In this document: one piece after another, positions 1 through 9,131 of the stretch
How the letters are laid out: each line of letters opens with the position of its first letter
Position numbering within the stretch: the first letter of the stretch is position 1
DNA from: CAXXIC01 sp049315325
Lineage (GTDB): Bacteria; Bacteroidota; Bacteroidia; Bacteroidales; UBA7332
NCBI GenBank assembly: GCA_049315325.1
Contig: JBMOKJ010000006.1
Span: 62,001-126,000 of the forward strand
DNA length: 64,000 nucleotides
Direction: 5' to 3'
Notes under the pieces: model-generated
What the model was told of the DNA's origin: nothing
Seen by the model: only the letters and a program-made list of their open reading frames with translations
The model's database searches: none
Made by a program: the position numbers and the translations under genes

Positions 1-336
1 TCAATCAAAGATATTTTTCCAACTACAGACGAAGCGTTTGATTTAGCAAAAAAGCACTCTGCCGATTTTGTGATTCAAATTTGTGGTGGTCCTGACTACT
101 TCAACCAAAACCGTGGGAGACCAATGCTTTCCAACCGTCACCAGCCCTTCAAAATCACTCCCGAAGCACGCGTCGTGTGGCTCGAGTGTTACCGGCAGGC
201 GATTCTCGAACTCGACATTGCAGAAGAGTTGATTGTTTCGTTTTGGAACTATGTCAACGTCTTCTCAAATTGGATGGTGAATACGCCGTCGAAATCGACT
301 GGTTTTACGACCGCATTCCAATTGCCGAAACGATAA
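1..336 (+). CDS. Truncated hemoglobin (globin), 5' end outside window
   Basis: The reading frame is open from base 1 to a TAA at 334-336, giving the last 111 residues of a small protein. It contains a GGPDYF motif, an RHQPFKI segment and a later conserved Trp (VVWLECY). This is the pattern of group II-like truncated hemoglobins: the GGP turn, the conserved proximal-helix His in RHxPF, and the G-helix Trp. The end FWNYVNVFSNWMVNT fits Bacteroidetes members of the family. Such proteins bind heme and O2 or NO in the cytoplasm; the physiological role here is unknown. The distal half and the start lie upstream of the window. A bidirectional terminator hairpin follows. Confidence 0.82.
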   Translation, partial: SIKDIFPTTDEAFDLAKKHSADFVIQICGGPDYFNQNRGRPMLSNRHQPFKITPEARVVWLECYRQAILELDIAEELIVSFWNYVNVFSNWMVNTPSKSTGFTTAFQLPKR

Positions 337-340
337 ATAT

Positions 341-375
341 AAAACCCCGAATTAGAGTTTATCTGTTCGGGGTTT
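341..375. terminator. Bidirectional rho-independent terminator
   Basis: The arms AAAACCCCGAA (341-351) and TTCGGGGTTTT (365-375) form a perfect stem. The A/T-rich flanks give a U-tract on either strand. It lies between the convergent globin and pyrophosphatase genes and probably serves both. Confidence 0.8.
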
Positions 376-400
376 TGGTTTCCTATAGAGATTGACTCGA

Positions 401-1081
401 TTATTTCACTCCTTGTAGGAATTGATCTAAGCGTTCGAATCGGTTTTTGTAGTCTTCGGTGGAGCGACGGATAATCTCGTGTGCTTCTTCGACATCGAAT
501 GTGTCTGTTATCTGCACATTCGCTTTCTCGCCCGGCAGGTCTTTGTAGGTCAAGAAGTAGTGTTTCATACGCTCTACAACGACTTCTGGACAATCTTTGA
601 TGCTGCGGTAGTTGCCATATATAGCATCGTTCATCAGCACAGCAATGATTTTATCGTCCGACTCGTTTCCGTCAATCATGCGAAATCCGCCAATCGGAAT
701 AGCCTGCACAAGGATATCACCGTGCGAAATCGTGTTCATAGTCAACACACAGATGTCTATCGGGTCACTGTCTCCCACAATGTCTTTCAGTTGTGTTCTT
801 TCCATGGTGTGTTCTGCCACTTTGCTGCCGCTAAATGTTTGCGGAATAAAGCCATAAAGGGCAGGCACAACGTTTGAATACTTCTGTGGGCGGTCGATTT
901 TAAGGTAACCTGATGTCTTGTCAACTTCGTATTTTACGGTGTCGGTGGGTACGATTTCGATAAAAGCTGTCAATACACTTGGCGCACCTTCGCCTATATC
1001 AACCCCGTGCCACGGATGTGACTTGTAGCGCAATCCCATCAGTTTGCCGATAGGATCCATAATTTGATTCTTCATATTCAT
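401..1081 (-). CDS. ppa: Inorganic pyrophosphatase (family I)
   Basis: The 226-residue cytoplasmic enzyme hydrolyses pyrophosphate to phosphate and so pulls biosynthetic reactions forward. The family I signature is visible at residues 104-110 (DSDPIDI), with the metal-binding aspartates, followed by CVL. Upstream residues KIDRP (61-65) and YGFIP (76-80) match the conserved substrate-binding segments. The protein is longer than the roughly 175-residue E. coli enzyme, as is usual for the long Bacteroidetes version, with extra N- and C-terminal parts. Met3 is an alternative start. It is a single-gene unit convergent with the globin. Confidence 0.93.
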   Translation of the reverse strand: MNMKNQIMDPIGKLMGLRYKSHPWHGVDIGEGAPSVLTAFIEIVPTDTVKYEVDKTSGYLKIDRPQKYSNVVPALYGFIPQTFSGSKVAEHTMERTQLKDIVGDSDPIDICVLTMNTISHGDILVQAIPIGGFRMIDGNESDDKIIAVLMNDAIYGNYRSIKDCPEVVVERMKHYFLTYKDLPGEKANVQITDTFDVEEAHEIIRRSTEDYKNRFERLDQFLQGVK

Positions 1082-1213
1082 TGTTTCAATTTTATGCTAA
1101 GCGAAAAACTAACCGAAGATGTTTGGTCAGTATCATCGGTACTAAGATAATTTATTTGTAGATACAACCTCTCAATTTTTTGATAAAAAATATGATGCAA
1201 TAACTATTATGAT

Positions 1214-1252
1214 AAAAAATCCCCGAAACAGCTCATCTGGTCGGGGATTTTT
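1214..1252 (-). terminator. Terminator of the MFS transporter gene
   Basis: The arms AAAAATCCCCGA (1214-1225) and TCGGGGATTTTT (1241-1252) form a 12-bp stem with a U-tract on the minus strand, directly after the stop at 1266. Confidence 0.85.
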
Positions 1253-1265
1253 GAAACAAATTCTT

Positions 1266-2672
1266 CTATTTCTCTATGTTTGGTTTCTCAAGCCCGTAGC
1301 CTTTCAGTCGATCTTCGAACTTCAATAAATAGGCAAATACGATAGCCAAAACGCCGAAACAAGCAAAAATTAGCATAGGGATAGTGTAGTTGTATTGCGT
1401 CAAGTGTTGTACTTTGCCGTCCACCATTTTGGTGATTTCTCCAGTAATACAATATTTATCGAGCACCGAACCAATCAACAATGGCACCAACATAAGCCCA
1501 ATGTTTTGCACCCAGAATATCATCGCATAAGCGGTTCCTAATTTGCTGTGAGGGATAATTTTCGCAACCGATGGCCACATAGCCGAAGGTACAAGCGAAA
1601 ACGCTATACCGAGCAGCATGACCAATCCGATGGCAATCGGAAAACTGTTGAGCGATGGAATAGAGAAAAGTATGTGCACGAAAACCAACAGAATTGAACC
1701 GGTAATCATAATCGTAGCGGCCTTCCCTTTTTTGTCGGAGATTCCTCCAAAAAGTGGTGTGAGTAGCAGTGCACTGAAAGGCAATAGAGCAGGAATGTAT
1801 CCTGCAAACGTGTCTGAAACGGAGAATTTCTGAACAATCAAATTTGTAGCGAATTTGATAAATGGAAAAACCGCTGAGTAAAACAATACACACAAAATAG
1901 CGATATACCAAAAGGCTTTGTTACGAGCAATCTCCAACACATCAGCAAATTTAAACTCTTCCTCTTTGACAACTCCTGCTTCGCTCTCCTCTTTGTCGAG
2001 GCGTTTATCTAAAACCGTAAAGAAAATATAGACCAATAAGCCAATTAAAAGCAATACAATGGAAACCAAAATCGGAGCACTCACGTCTTTTGTGAGGTTG
2101 TAGAGCGGTAGTGGAGTAAACATTGCCAACGCAGTACCTATTCGTCCAGTAGAAGTGTTCAAACCGATAGCCAAAGCCATCTCTTTACCTCTAAACCAAC
2201 GAACCACAGCTTTGTTTGCCGCAATACCAAACATCTCGCAACCCACACCAAAAATACCGAATCCAAGACCTGCCATCAGAGCCGATCTAGGTGTTTGACC
2301 TAATATTTCCCACGAGCCAATTGCGATGTTGATGTTTCCTTCGAAATGTCCCGAAATTGCCCAATATTTGATAACTGCCCCAAGGAGCATGACAAATATT
2401 GCAAGAAAACCGGTAAATCGCGTACCCAGTTTATCGAGAATCATACCACTGAAGACCAACATCAATAAGAAAACATTGAACCAACCATATCCGCTTGTGA
2501 ACAATCCGTAGTCGGTTGCCGACCAGTGCAGATTCGATTGCAGATTTTGTTGCAACGGAGCCATTGCATCGGTCAGGTAATACATACACATCATGGTGAA
2601 CGATACCAGCACCAATACAAACCAGCGGGCACTTTTCGATTCACTCAGTTTCTTTCGAATTATCTCTGTCAT
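1266..2672 (-). CDS. Major facilitator superfamily (MFS) transporter
   Basis: A 468-residue inner-membrane protein with about 12 hydrophobic segments. It has the MFS inter-helix motif around residues 72-90 (GMILDKLGTRFTG) and a second copy-like loop in the C-terminal half (GGISDKKGK), separated by a charged central loop (LDKRLDKEESE). The ATG at 2670-2672 was chosen because the 19 residues upstream of it are Lys/Phe-rich and look like translated leader sequence. The YYLTDAMAPLQ opening resembles the MFSD1-like group common in Bacteroidetes, some of whose animal members carry dipeptides. The substrate here cannot be told from the sequence. It is divergent from the prohibitin-like gene. Confidence 0.85.
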   Translation of the reverse strand: MTEIIRKKLSESKSARWFVLVLVSFTMMCMYYLTDAMAPLQQNLQSNLHWSATDYGLFTSGYGWFNVFLLMLVFSGMILDKLGTRFTGFLAIFVMLLGAVIKYWAISGHFEGNINIAIGSWEILGQTPRSALMAGLGFGIFGVGCEMFGIAANKAVVRWFRGKEMALAIGLNTSTGRIGTALAMFTPLPLYNLTKDVSAPILVSIVLLLIGLLVYIFFTVLDKRLDKEESEAGVVKEEEFKFADVLEIARNKAFWYIAILCVLFYSAVFPFIKFATNLIVQKFSVSDTFAGYIPALLPFSALLLTPLFGGISDKKGKAATIMITGSILLVFVHILFSIPSLNSFPIAIGLVMLLGIAFSLVPSAMWPSVAKIIPHSKLGTAYAMIFWVQNIGLMLVPLLIGSVLDKYCITGEITKMVDGKVQHLTQYNYTIPMLIFACFGVLAIVFAYLLKFEDRLKGYGLEKPNIEK

Positions 2673-2804
2673 TGTAATTTTTTTTAATGTGAAGCGCAAA
2701 AATAGTTTAATTTTAAGAAATTGAATCATAATTCGTAGATAAAGAGCTATATTCGTGTGTTATTTCTTTTGTGAAAATTCTAAACACTTAATTATTATAA
2801 ACTT

Positions 2805-3701
2805 ATGGTACTCATTGTTATTGGAATCGTTATTTTGATCGCAGCGATAGTCGCAGCGAATGTCTCTGTGGAGGTGAAACCCTATGCAGGTAAGATTAGA
2901 ATTGCAGGAATTGTAGTCGTTATTTTTGGGCTGCTATCTTCAGGTGTAAAACAGATTGAACCAGGTGAAATTGGTGTTCAAAAACTATTTGGAAAGGTGG
3001 ATAACCGGATTCTCGAAAGTGGGCTGAATCTCGTAAATCCTTTGGTGCAAGTGGTGCCATTCAGTGTTCGTACCCAAAACTACACCATGTCGGGGGTGCA
3101 CGATGAAGGCGATCGTTCAGGAGATGATGCTATTCGTGTATTGTCCGCCGATGGATTGGAAGTAATCATTGATTTAACTGTACTTTACCGAGTTGTTCCT
3201 GATCAGGCTCCGCGCATTTTGCAACAAATTGGTACAGACTACATCAACACGATTGTTCGTCCGATTTGTCGCACCAAAATTAGAGACAATGCCGTCTATT
3301 ACGATGCTGTTGCGCTCTATTCAACAAAGCGTGATGAATTTCAAGGTCGAATTTTCAAAACTATTGAAGGCGATTTTCAGAAACGAGGATTGGTTCTTGA
3401 GCAACTTTTGGTGCGCAACATCACCTTACCGCAATCGGTAAAACAGACCATCGAGTCGAAAATCAATGCCGAGCAAGAGGCTCAAAAGATGACTTTCGTG
3501 TTGCAAAAAGAGCGTCAGGAAGCTGAGCGGAAGCGCGTTGAGGCACAAGGGATTGCCGATTATCAAAAGATTCTCAGCACCGGATTGAGCGACAAACAGC
3601 TTCAATACGAAATGATTAAAGCCATTGCCACTTCGCCAAATGCGAAACTGATTATTATGGATTCGAAAAAGGGCTCGCCAATCATTGTGGACGGCAAATA
3701 A
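2805..3701 (+). CDS. Prohibitin-family SPFH/Band 7 membrane protein
   Basis: 298 residues. Two hydrophobic N-terminal stretches (residues 1-19 and about 31-47) are followed by an SPFH/Band 7 domain (about 48-215), starting with IEPGEIGVQKLFGKV and containing DLTVLYRV. A charged coiled-coil (about 215-255, AEQEAQKMTFVLQKERQEAERKR in part) follows. This order is typical of bacterial prohibitin homologues, which form large ring-like membrane scaffolds and are linked to membrane-protease control. No protease partner is adjacent. The start ATG follows an A/T-rich leader without a Shine-Dalgarno sequence. Confidence 0.88.
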   Translation: MVLIVIGIVILIAAIVAANVSVEVKPYAGKIRIAGIVVVIFGLLSSGVKQIEPGEIGVQKLFGKVDNRILESGLNLVNPLVQVVPFSVRTQNYTMSGVHDEGDRSGDDAIRVLSADGLEVIIDLTVLYRVVPDQAPRILQQIGTDYINTIVRPICRTKIRDNAVYYDAVALYSTKRDEFQGRIFKTIEGDFQKRGLVLEQLLVRNITLPQSVKQTIESKINAEQEAQKMTFVLQKERQEAERKRVEAQGIADYQKILSTGLSDKQLQYEMIKAIATSPNAKLIIMDSKKGSPIIVDGK

Positions 3702-3702
3702 T

Positions 3703-4767
3703 CTATTGCATTAAACTAACAATAGCTCCGGTATTGGGATGAATAATCACCTTTGCCGGGGCTTTTTTACGGGTGAAAAGTTCGGCAGGGAAGTTTGTCT
3801 GAATACCAAATTGAGTAAACGGCTGTTCTGTTTCGAAAAGCACTTTGCCGTAATAGCTGATTTTCACCTCTCCTTTGCCCGGAATGGTGTATGCCAAACC
3901 ATGCTTTTCATTTGGTTTTGCTTTTGGGTCAGGTAGGAACTCTTTTCGATCGGTCGCTTTGATGTCGATGTAAACAGGTTCACCGCTTAAATCGTCTGCG
4001 GCTACATACCCGAAATGCTTCGAGAAACGAAACAAAACTTGGTGATTGAGATCAGTTTCGGTTGGGTAAACTTTGGTGCGTGCGTAAAACTTTTCGATTT
4101 GTGTCGTTCCTGTGAACAGCGCTGTCAGAGCTTTCTCTTGTTTATCGATTTCCGCTAAAACAACTTTTATCCCTTCGCCATCTTTCGGTCGTTGATCGGC
4201 GTCGCCGGTAAGTAGATCGAGACGGCTTTCGCGCAGACGGAAAATCTGTTTTGCTGCCAATTCAGCCATTTTTGCTGTCGAACCAGAGGCCAAGGTCTCT
4301 TCGGTGAACGAAAGTTGTGAATTGGTGGTGGCTTCTTGCACCACGTAGTTTTGAGGCAGCGGTTTTATCTTTGCAGCTAGAGCACTATCGGCATTGGTGT
4401 TTACTGCACACAATACACCTTCTGAGTTAAGGATAATATATGGCAAATCCGATTCAAATTTCACCATACATCCTGTTGTCTTATCAGGTGCAGATGTGGC
4501 ATCCATCGATACTTTGTCGAGAAAATAAAAGTCTGAATCTTGCAAAATGGGGTTTGTGATTCCCAATAATTTTTCTGCGTAACGGTAATATTGACCAGCT
4601 TTAATCGATGTTTTGGTGTATTCCACATCGACCACGAGCACTGTTTTTGGTAATGAATAGCTCAAGCCAAAATCAGAGGCTTTAGTTGCAGTCAGTTTTT
4701 GCCATTGAGTTTGCGAAAATGCAGAGAAAGTGATGAGTATTGCGCAAAAGAGAACTATTTTCTTCAT
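3703..4767 (-). CDS. DUF4831-like exported protein
   Basis: 354 residues beginning with a clear signal peptide (MKKIVLFCAILITFSAFSQ). The ATG at 4765-4767 was chosen because the open frame upstream has no such features. The protein has the appearance of the DUF4831 family of Bacteroidetes, which are periplasmic or cell-surface proteins of unknown function: a YYRYAEKLLG segment near residue 60, a long middle region with FRLRESRLDLLTG, and a C-terminal GLAYTIPGKGEVKI segment. It ends one base after the stop of the convergent prohibitin-like gene, so the two 3' ends meet. Confidence 0.7.
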   Translation of the reverse strand: MKKIVLFCAILITFSAFSQTQWQKLTATKASDFGLSYSLPKTVLVVDVEYTKTSIKAGQYYRYAEKLLGITNPILQDSDFYFLDKVSMDATSAPDKTTGCMVKFESDLPYIILNSEGVLCAVNTNADSALAAKIKPLPQNYVVQEATTNSQLSFTEETLASGSTAKMAELAAKQIFRLRESRLDLLTGDADQRPKDGEGIKVVLAEIDKQEKALTALFTGTTQIEKFYARTKVYPTETDLNHQVLFRFSKHFGYVAADDLSGEPVYIDIKATDRKEFLPDPKAKPNEKHGLAYTIPGKGEVKISYYGKVLFETEQPFTQFGIQTNFPAELFTRKKAPAKVIIHPNTGAIVSLMQ

Positions 4768-4909
4768 AATGTGGTAATCTTTGTTTTCGGGAACGATTCT
4801 ACAAAAATAGAAAATAATTCGGAACACGGTGTTTAATATTCTGTTACGATTCGAAAATTGACACGATTTCACAAACAACCGCTATCTTTGCTGCATAATT
4901 GACGCTCGA

Positions 4910-5554
4910 ATGGATACTGCTTATCTTACAACGGCCTATTTGCCACCGGTTCATTACTTTTGCAAACTCTATCATTTCCCTCAGGTGGTGATTGAGCAGC
5001 ATTGTAATTATGTGAAGCAGACTTATCGCAACCGTTGCAACATTGCATCGTCGCACGGTGTGATGCCACTCACTATTCCGGTGGAACGGACTGGCGAGTT
5101 GAAGAACCTCACACGCGACATTCGAATGGCTGACCACGGCAATTGGCGTCACCTGCATTGGCAAGCGATTGTATCGGCATACAATAACACGCCTTTTTTT
5201 GAGTATTATCGCGATGATTTTGAACCGTTTTACGAGAAAAAGCAGGAATTTCTGTTCGATTTCAACAACGAATTGATGCGGATTTTGATGCAGCACCTCG
5301 ACATCGAAACGCCGGTGTTGTTTTCTGAAACCTACGAAAAAGAACTTGGGACAAACTGCCTCGATTTTCGCGAAACAATTCATCCCAAGCGTGAATTTTC
5401 AGCTGATTCGGAGTTTCACCCCGCGCCTTATTATCAGGTTTTCGACCGTCAATTGGGCTTTCTACCTAATCTGAGCGTGATCGATTTGCTGTTTAATTGT
5501 GGTCCTGAGTCGGTGCTTATTTTAAGGGATTCTCACCCAAGTCATAGAGTTTAG
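4910..5554 (+). CDS. WbqC-like family protein
   Basis: 214 residues. The N-terminal LTTAYLPPVHYFCKL, the TYRNRCNI segment and the LTIPV plus WRHLHWQAI segments match the WbqC-like family, whose members sit in O-antigen or amino-sugar gene sets and are thought to help make surface glycans. Biochemical function is not firmly established. In Bacteroidetes the gene often stands alone near a signal peptidase gene, which is not seen here. The last residues (after GPESVLILR) read into the 3' end of the convergent lipoprotein gene, a 38-base overlap, and look like a non-conserved extension. Confidence 0.8.
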   Translation: MDTAYLTTAYLPPVHYFCKLYHFPQVVIEQHCNYVKQTYRNRCNIASSHGVMPLTIPVERTGELKNLTRDIRMADHGNWRHLHWQAIVSAYNNTPFFEYYRDDFEPFYEKKQEFLFDFNNELMRILMQHLDIETPVLFSETYEKELGTNCLDFRETIHPKREFSADSEFHPAPYYQVFDRQLGFLPNLSVIDLLFNCGPESVLILRDSHPSHRV

Positions 5555-6593
5555 AAATCTTTCCTTTTTTGTCTATCGCAACGATGCAAGGGGTGCGACT
5601 AACACCCGTTTTCTTGAACTCTTCGTTTTGCCATCCACCTCTCACAATCAGTTGTTTTCCCTTTAAATCCTTTGTTGCATTTTTCCAATTGTCGAAAGAA
5701 TCGTCGAGGCTAATAGCAGAGTAGTTTAGGCTGTCTTTTGCAAGTTGAGTGGTCGCTGCCGATAGCTTTTTGTTGAGGTAAAGCGAATACTTATCAGCAC
5801 TGCTCCACACGAGAATGAGCGATTTCTTTCCCATTTGAGAGAAGAAATACTCCTGGTTGTTGTTGATGCCATACGCTTGAAACGAGGCAAAAGTACCACC
5901 AACTTTCAATGGAAGTGTCTGTTTGTAAATCTTCTTAATTTCGTGGAATGTGGAAAACTCTTTCATATTCTCTCCGTTGAGGTGAGTCCACCAGTTGGCA
6001 ATAGCGGCAGCATCACCTGTTAGTTGTAGATAGCAGCGAACAGCGAGCAATGCCTGATAAGACGATGTATTTTGTGCAATGAATTTCCCAGTTTTGTCCC
6101 GAAGTTGCTGCCGATTTTGCATCATTTTGGGAGAATAGAGTAACTCTTCGTAGCGTTTCAGGCTATCGGCTTGCAAAGCATTTTGCGCTTTCTGCATAGC
6201 TTCTTCGAGCGCCTTTGTTTCGGCAGCGATGCTTCGTTTGTAGTCTGCATATTTGTTGTTCACTGAATCACCAACTACGACGAGGTTAGCCGCATCATCG
6301 GCATTACCACTCAGTTTGAGTCGCGAATCGGCATTGGCGAAAAAGAGCACCATCCGATTGTTTTTGGGCAAATAGAGTTGCATTGTTTCGGCATCGTCGG
6401 GAGCACTTTCTACCGTGAATTTTCCGTTTTGTACCTTGATTGTGTCGATCTTGCTGTCGTTGCTTACTCCAATCGAAAGATAGACTTCTGTCTCCTTCAG
6501 ATTCGAAATATTGGCAATCAAAAACTCCTTTTGTGCCTCTTTTTTACAAGCAAAAAGAGTGAGGATAAGGAGTAGGGTAGCGAGGTGTTTCAT
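5517..6593 (-). CDS. Thioredoxin-like lipoprotein lacking the CxxC motif
   Basis: 358 residues. It opens with a lipoprotein signal peptide and lipobox ending at Cys16 (LTLFAC). An N-terminal beta-rich DUF4369-like region (about 22-112) and a helical linker (115-225) precede a C-terminal thioredoxin-fold segment (about 228-350). This is the plan of TlpA/ResA-like outer-surface or periplasmic lipoproteins of Bacteroidetes. At the expected redox site the sequence reads VWSSADKYS (262-270) with no cysteine pair. The cis-Pro loop is still recognisable (TPCIVAIDKKG, 334-344). It is therefore probably not a classical disulfide reductase and may have a structural or chaperone-like role. Its 3' end overlaps wbqC. 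Confidence 0.72.
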   Translation of the reverse strand: MKHLATLLLILTLFACKKEAQKEFLIANISNLKETEVYLSIGVSNDSKIDTIKVQNGKFTVESAPDDAETMQLYLPKNNRMVLFFANADSRLKLSGNADDAANLVVVGDSVNNKYADYKRSIAAETKALEEAMQKAQNALQADSLKRYEELLYSPKMMQNRQQLRDKTGKFIAQNTSSYQALLAVRCYLQLTGDAAAIANWWTHLNGENMKEFSTFHEIKKIYKQTLPLKVGGTFASFQAYGINNNQEYFFSQMGKKSLILVWSSADKYSLYLNKKLSAATTQLAKDSLNYSAISLDDSFDNWKNATKDLKGKQLIVRGGWQNEEFKKTGVSRTPCIVAIDKKGKISKLYDLGENPLK

Positions 6594-6610
6594 TGATGTA
6601 ATTTATTAAT

Positions 6611-7081
6611 CTAAAAAAATACTTGGGCGTTTGGATACAGTAGAAGAATTAACCCTATTCCAATTATAATAAGACCCAATACAAAACCTATAATTATTTG
6701 ATATTTTACTCCAGTTTCAAGAACACTTTGTTTTTCATTCAACCTATCGTAATGTACAATTACGTTTACTCCTTTTGGATACTTTGTTACAGTTTTTCTA
6801 GAATTTTGTTTGTTGAAGAAAGTCATAATATGACTTCCAAAATAAACTCTGTTTGATTTGTACTCTTTTCCGTTTACTGAATAAGAATACTCAATTCTTG
6901 GTTTGAATGAAGAGGCAGATTCGTAAGATGAGGAAAACTCTATTAATTCGGAATCCAAAACTATCCCATCTGCTGTGTCCCAATTCTTAGTCGACCTCGC
7001 TCTAATTATTAGCAATAAATTGTATAATGCTAAAAGTGATCCGGTTGAAATCAAGCAATATGTAAAAATTTCAAAACTCAT
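6611..7081 (-). CDS. DUF3592 membrane protein
   Basis: 156 residues with one N-terminal membrane segment (about 5-26) and one C-terminal segment (about 128-150), flanking a soluble beta-rich part. That part contains SYSVNGKEYKSNRVYFG and YPKGVNVIVHYD, which match the DUF3592 family. Family function is unknown. Only 17 bases separate it from the downstream lipoprotein gene on the same strand, so the two may be cotranscribed. The coding sequence is visibly richer in A/T than the flanking U32 peptidase gene, which hints at acquisition. Confidence 0.75.
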   Translation of the reverse strand: MSFEIFTYCLISTGSLLALYNLLLIIRARSTKNWDTADGIVLDSELIEFSSSYESASSFKPRIEYSYSVNGKEYKSNRVYFGSHIMTFFNKQNSRKTVTKYPKGVNVIVHYDRLNEKQSVLETGVKYQIIIGFVLGLIIIGIGLILLLYPNAQVFF

Positions 7082-7154
7082 TTATTCTCATTTAAAATTC
7101 TTATAACTCCTTATAACTTCATTTTCTAACTCCCTTTAACTCCTTTTAAAACAA

Positions 7155-8987
7155 TCAATCCCCAAACACCAACATTTGGCAATTTTTGCAATCAAACTCG
7201 AGGCGGAAGCGCAAGCCGTCATTGTGGATGTAGAACGGTTCTTTGTACTCTTCGTTTTTGGTTTGATGCACGGGGCAAATTTTGAGGCTATATTTCACGC
7301 AATGTTTAGTGAACATAAGTGGCACATTCTTCTGATGCTTCAACTCGAAAGCCGGGTCAATTTCTGTTACCTCGTGTTTGCGGTAGAATAGTTCAGCTTT
7401 TGAATTGGCGACATTGCCAAGGTAGCTTAGCTTTTTCTCGGGATAAGGTAATCGTTTCTCGGGGTCTACTACTTTACGTAGCTCTCGTTGATACCCAGTT
7501 TTTCGGGCTTCGAGCAGTTTCTCCGAAACAATTCGTCGCCACTCTGACAGTTGCGAACCGGGAATAAACAGTTCACTGTTGAACGTGATATTCACTTCTT
7601 TGGCTTTGAAAATGGTATTGCCGAGTTTCGAAAGTTGTTTGGCGATATTCTCTTTTTGAGGCGTTTGTGCGGTCTGTTTCTCACAAGCAAACGATTCAGT
7701 AACCGAACAACGGTCTTCGTCAGTGAATGTTAGTGCGAAACCATTTGTTGTTTCACTTAGTGTTATCTCAACGTCGATTTTTCGTTCTGCGGTTGGTTTC
7801 GATAGTAGTTTTTCGAATTCGTGATCCCAGTTGCGGAACAATTCGGTCTTGTGCGTCAGTTTCGGCATTTCTGCTGGGTAAACTTTGTTTTCTTCCACAC
7901 GATTTACGCGGAATCCGGTCAGGTCGCCTTGTTCGTTCATAAAGCATAGTCCGTCGCCATTGTGCAATTGTACTGTTCCCGCCACGGTAAAATAGTTTCC
8001 GTAAATCGCTTTCACAGTTCCTACAGGTTCGCCCATTGCTTTGGGACTGTCGTAGTTCCATAGTTGTTGCGGTTGCATCGTTTTGCGATCAACGTAGTAG
8101 TTGGTGAATCCACGGTTAAATGTCTTTTCGGGTGCAGGCGTAAAGAGTGCACGGGTTGTTCCCGACGAAAGACGTTTGAATTCTGGGCGGCGTGCGAAAA
8201 TCTCGTCAAGCTTATTGCGGTAAGTGGTGGTTACGTTCTTCACGTACGAAATTTCTTTCAGTCGTCCTTCTATTTTGAACGAAACCACACCTGCTTCGAG
8301 TAACTCTTCGAGCGAGTCGGTGCGGTTCATATCCTTTAGCGAAAGCATGTGGCTGTTGCGCGACATCACTTTGCCGTTAGCATCTTCTAGGCGGAATGGA
8401 AGACGACAAAACTGGGAACAGTCGCCTCGATTGGCGCTTCGTCCTGCATAAGCCTCGCTGATGTAGCATTGACCGCTGTAGCTAACGCACAATGCACCGT
8501 GCACAAACACTTCGAGTGGCACATCTACTTTGTCTGAAATTGCTTTGATTTGGGCAACGCCAAGTTCGCGTGCTAACACGACTTGCGAAAATCCGGCTGA
8601 CGAGAGAAATTCTACTTTCTCCGGTGTGCGGTTGTCGGCTTGTGTACTGGCATGTAGGGCAATTGGCGGAATATCGAGTTCGAGAATTCCCATATCTTGC
8701 ACAATGAGCGCATCAACGCCGATGTTGTACAGTTCGGTTATCATTGCTTGCGCTTCGGGAAGTTGCTCGTCGGTGAGGATAGTATTGAACGCCACATAAA
8801 CCCGAGCGTGATATTGGTGCGCAAATTCGACCAGTTGGGCAATCTCTTCGATGGAATTGCCAGCAGCAGAGCGCGCACTAAATTGCGGTGCACCGATATA
8901 TACTGCATCAGCACCGTGGCGAATGGCTTCGATACCCGTTTCGGCATTTTTGGCAGGTGAAAGTAACTCTATGTATTTGGGTTGCAT
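7155..8987 (-). CDS. U32 family peptidase, RlhA-like (DUF3656-containing)
   Basis: About 610 residues. The N-terminal half is a U32 peptidase domain starting ELLSPAKNAETGIEAIRHGADAVY. It carries the family signature EVFVHGALCVSYSGQCYIS in which the cysteines, with later ones (CSQFC), form the expected metal-cluster set. The C-terminal half resembles the DUF3656 collagenase-like extension. E. coli RlhA (YdcP) has this architecture and hydroxylates C2501 of 23S rRNA, so an rRNA-modifying role is the best family-based guess rather than proteolysis. The very C-terminus carries extra Cys pairs (KICPVH, CKNC). The start is taken at the ATG 8985-8987; an ATG eight codons upstream is less likely. Confidence 0.85.
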   Translation of the reverse strand: MQPKYIELLSPAKNAETGIEAIRHGADAVYIGAPQFSARSAAGNSIEEIAQLVEFAHQYHARVYVAFNTILTDEQLPEAQAMITELYNIGVDALIVQDMGILELDIPPIALHASTQADNRTPEKVEFLSSAGFSQVVLARELGVAQIKAISDKVDVPLEVFVHGALCVSYSGQCYISEAYAGRSANRGDCSQFCRLPFRLEDANGKVMSRNSHMLSLKDMNRTDSLEELLEAGVVSFKIEGRLKEISYVKNVTTTYRNKLDEIFARRPEFKRLSSGTTRALFTPAPEKTFNRGFTNYYVDRKTMQPQQLWNYDSPKAMGEPVGTVKAIYGNYFTVAGTVQLHNGDGLCFMNEQGDLTGFRVNRVEENKVYPAEMPKLTHKTELFRNWDHEFEKLLSKPTAERKIDVEITLSETTNGFALTFTDEDRCSVTESFACEKQTAQTPQKENIAKQLSKLGNTIFKAKEVNITFNSELFIPGSQLSEWRRIVSEKLLEARKTGYQRELRKVVDPEKRLPYPEKKLSYLGNVANSKAELFYRKHEVTEIDPAFELKHQKNVPLMFTKHCVKYSLKICPVHQTKNEEYKEPFYIHNDGLRFRLEFDCKNCQMLVFGD

Positions 8988-9067
8988 TTGATTTCTGATT
9001 TTGAACTGCAAAGATAGTGAAAAAACAGGGATTGAGGGATTGAAGGAATTAGGGAGTAAAACGGAGG

Positions 9068-9115
9068 AAAAGTAAAAAGCTACTGACGAACAATCGCCAG
9101 CAGCTTTTTACTTTT
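9068..9115 (-). terminator. Terminator of the superoxide dismutase gene
   Basis: The arms AAAAGTAAAAAGCT (from 9068) and AGCTTTTTACTTTT (to 9115) form a long stem with a U-rich flank on the minus strand, just past the stop at 9132. Confidence 0.7.
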
Positions 9116-9131
9116 TTGGATTTTGAAAGAG

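Noticed and set aside
177..395. An alternative frame over the globin C-terminus as a sign of frameshift
   Set aside because: The first frame keeps family-like sequence to FSNWMVNT and ends naturally before a terminator.
7768..8061. Lys/Arg-rich frames inside the U32 peptidase gene
   Set aside because: They are out-of-phase readings of a well-conserved coding sequence.
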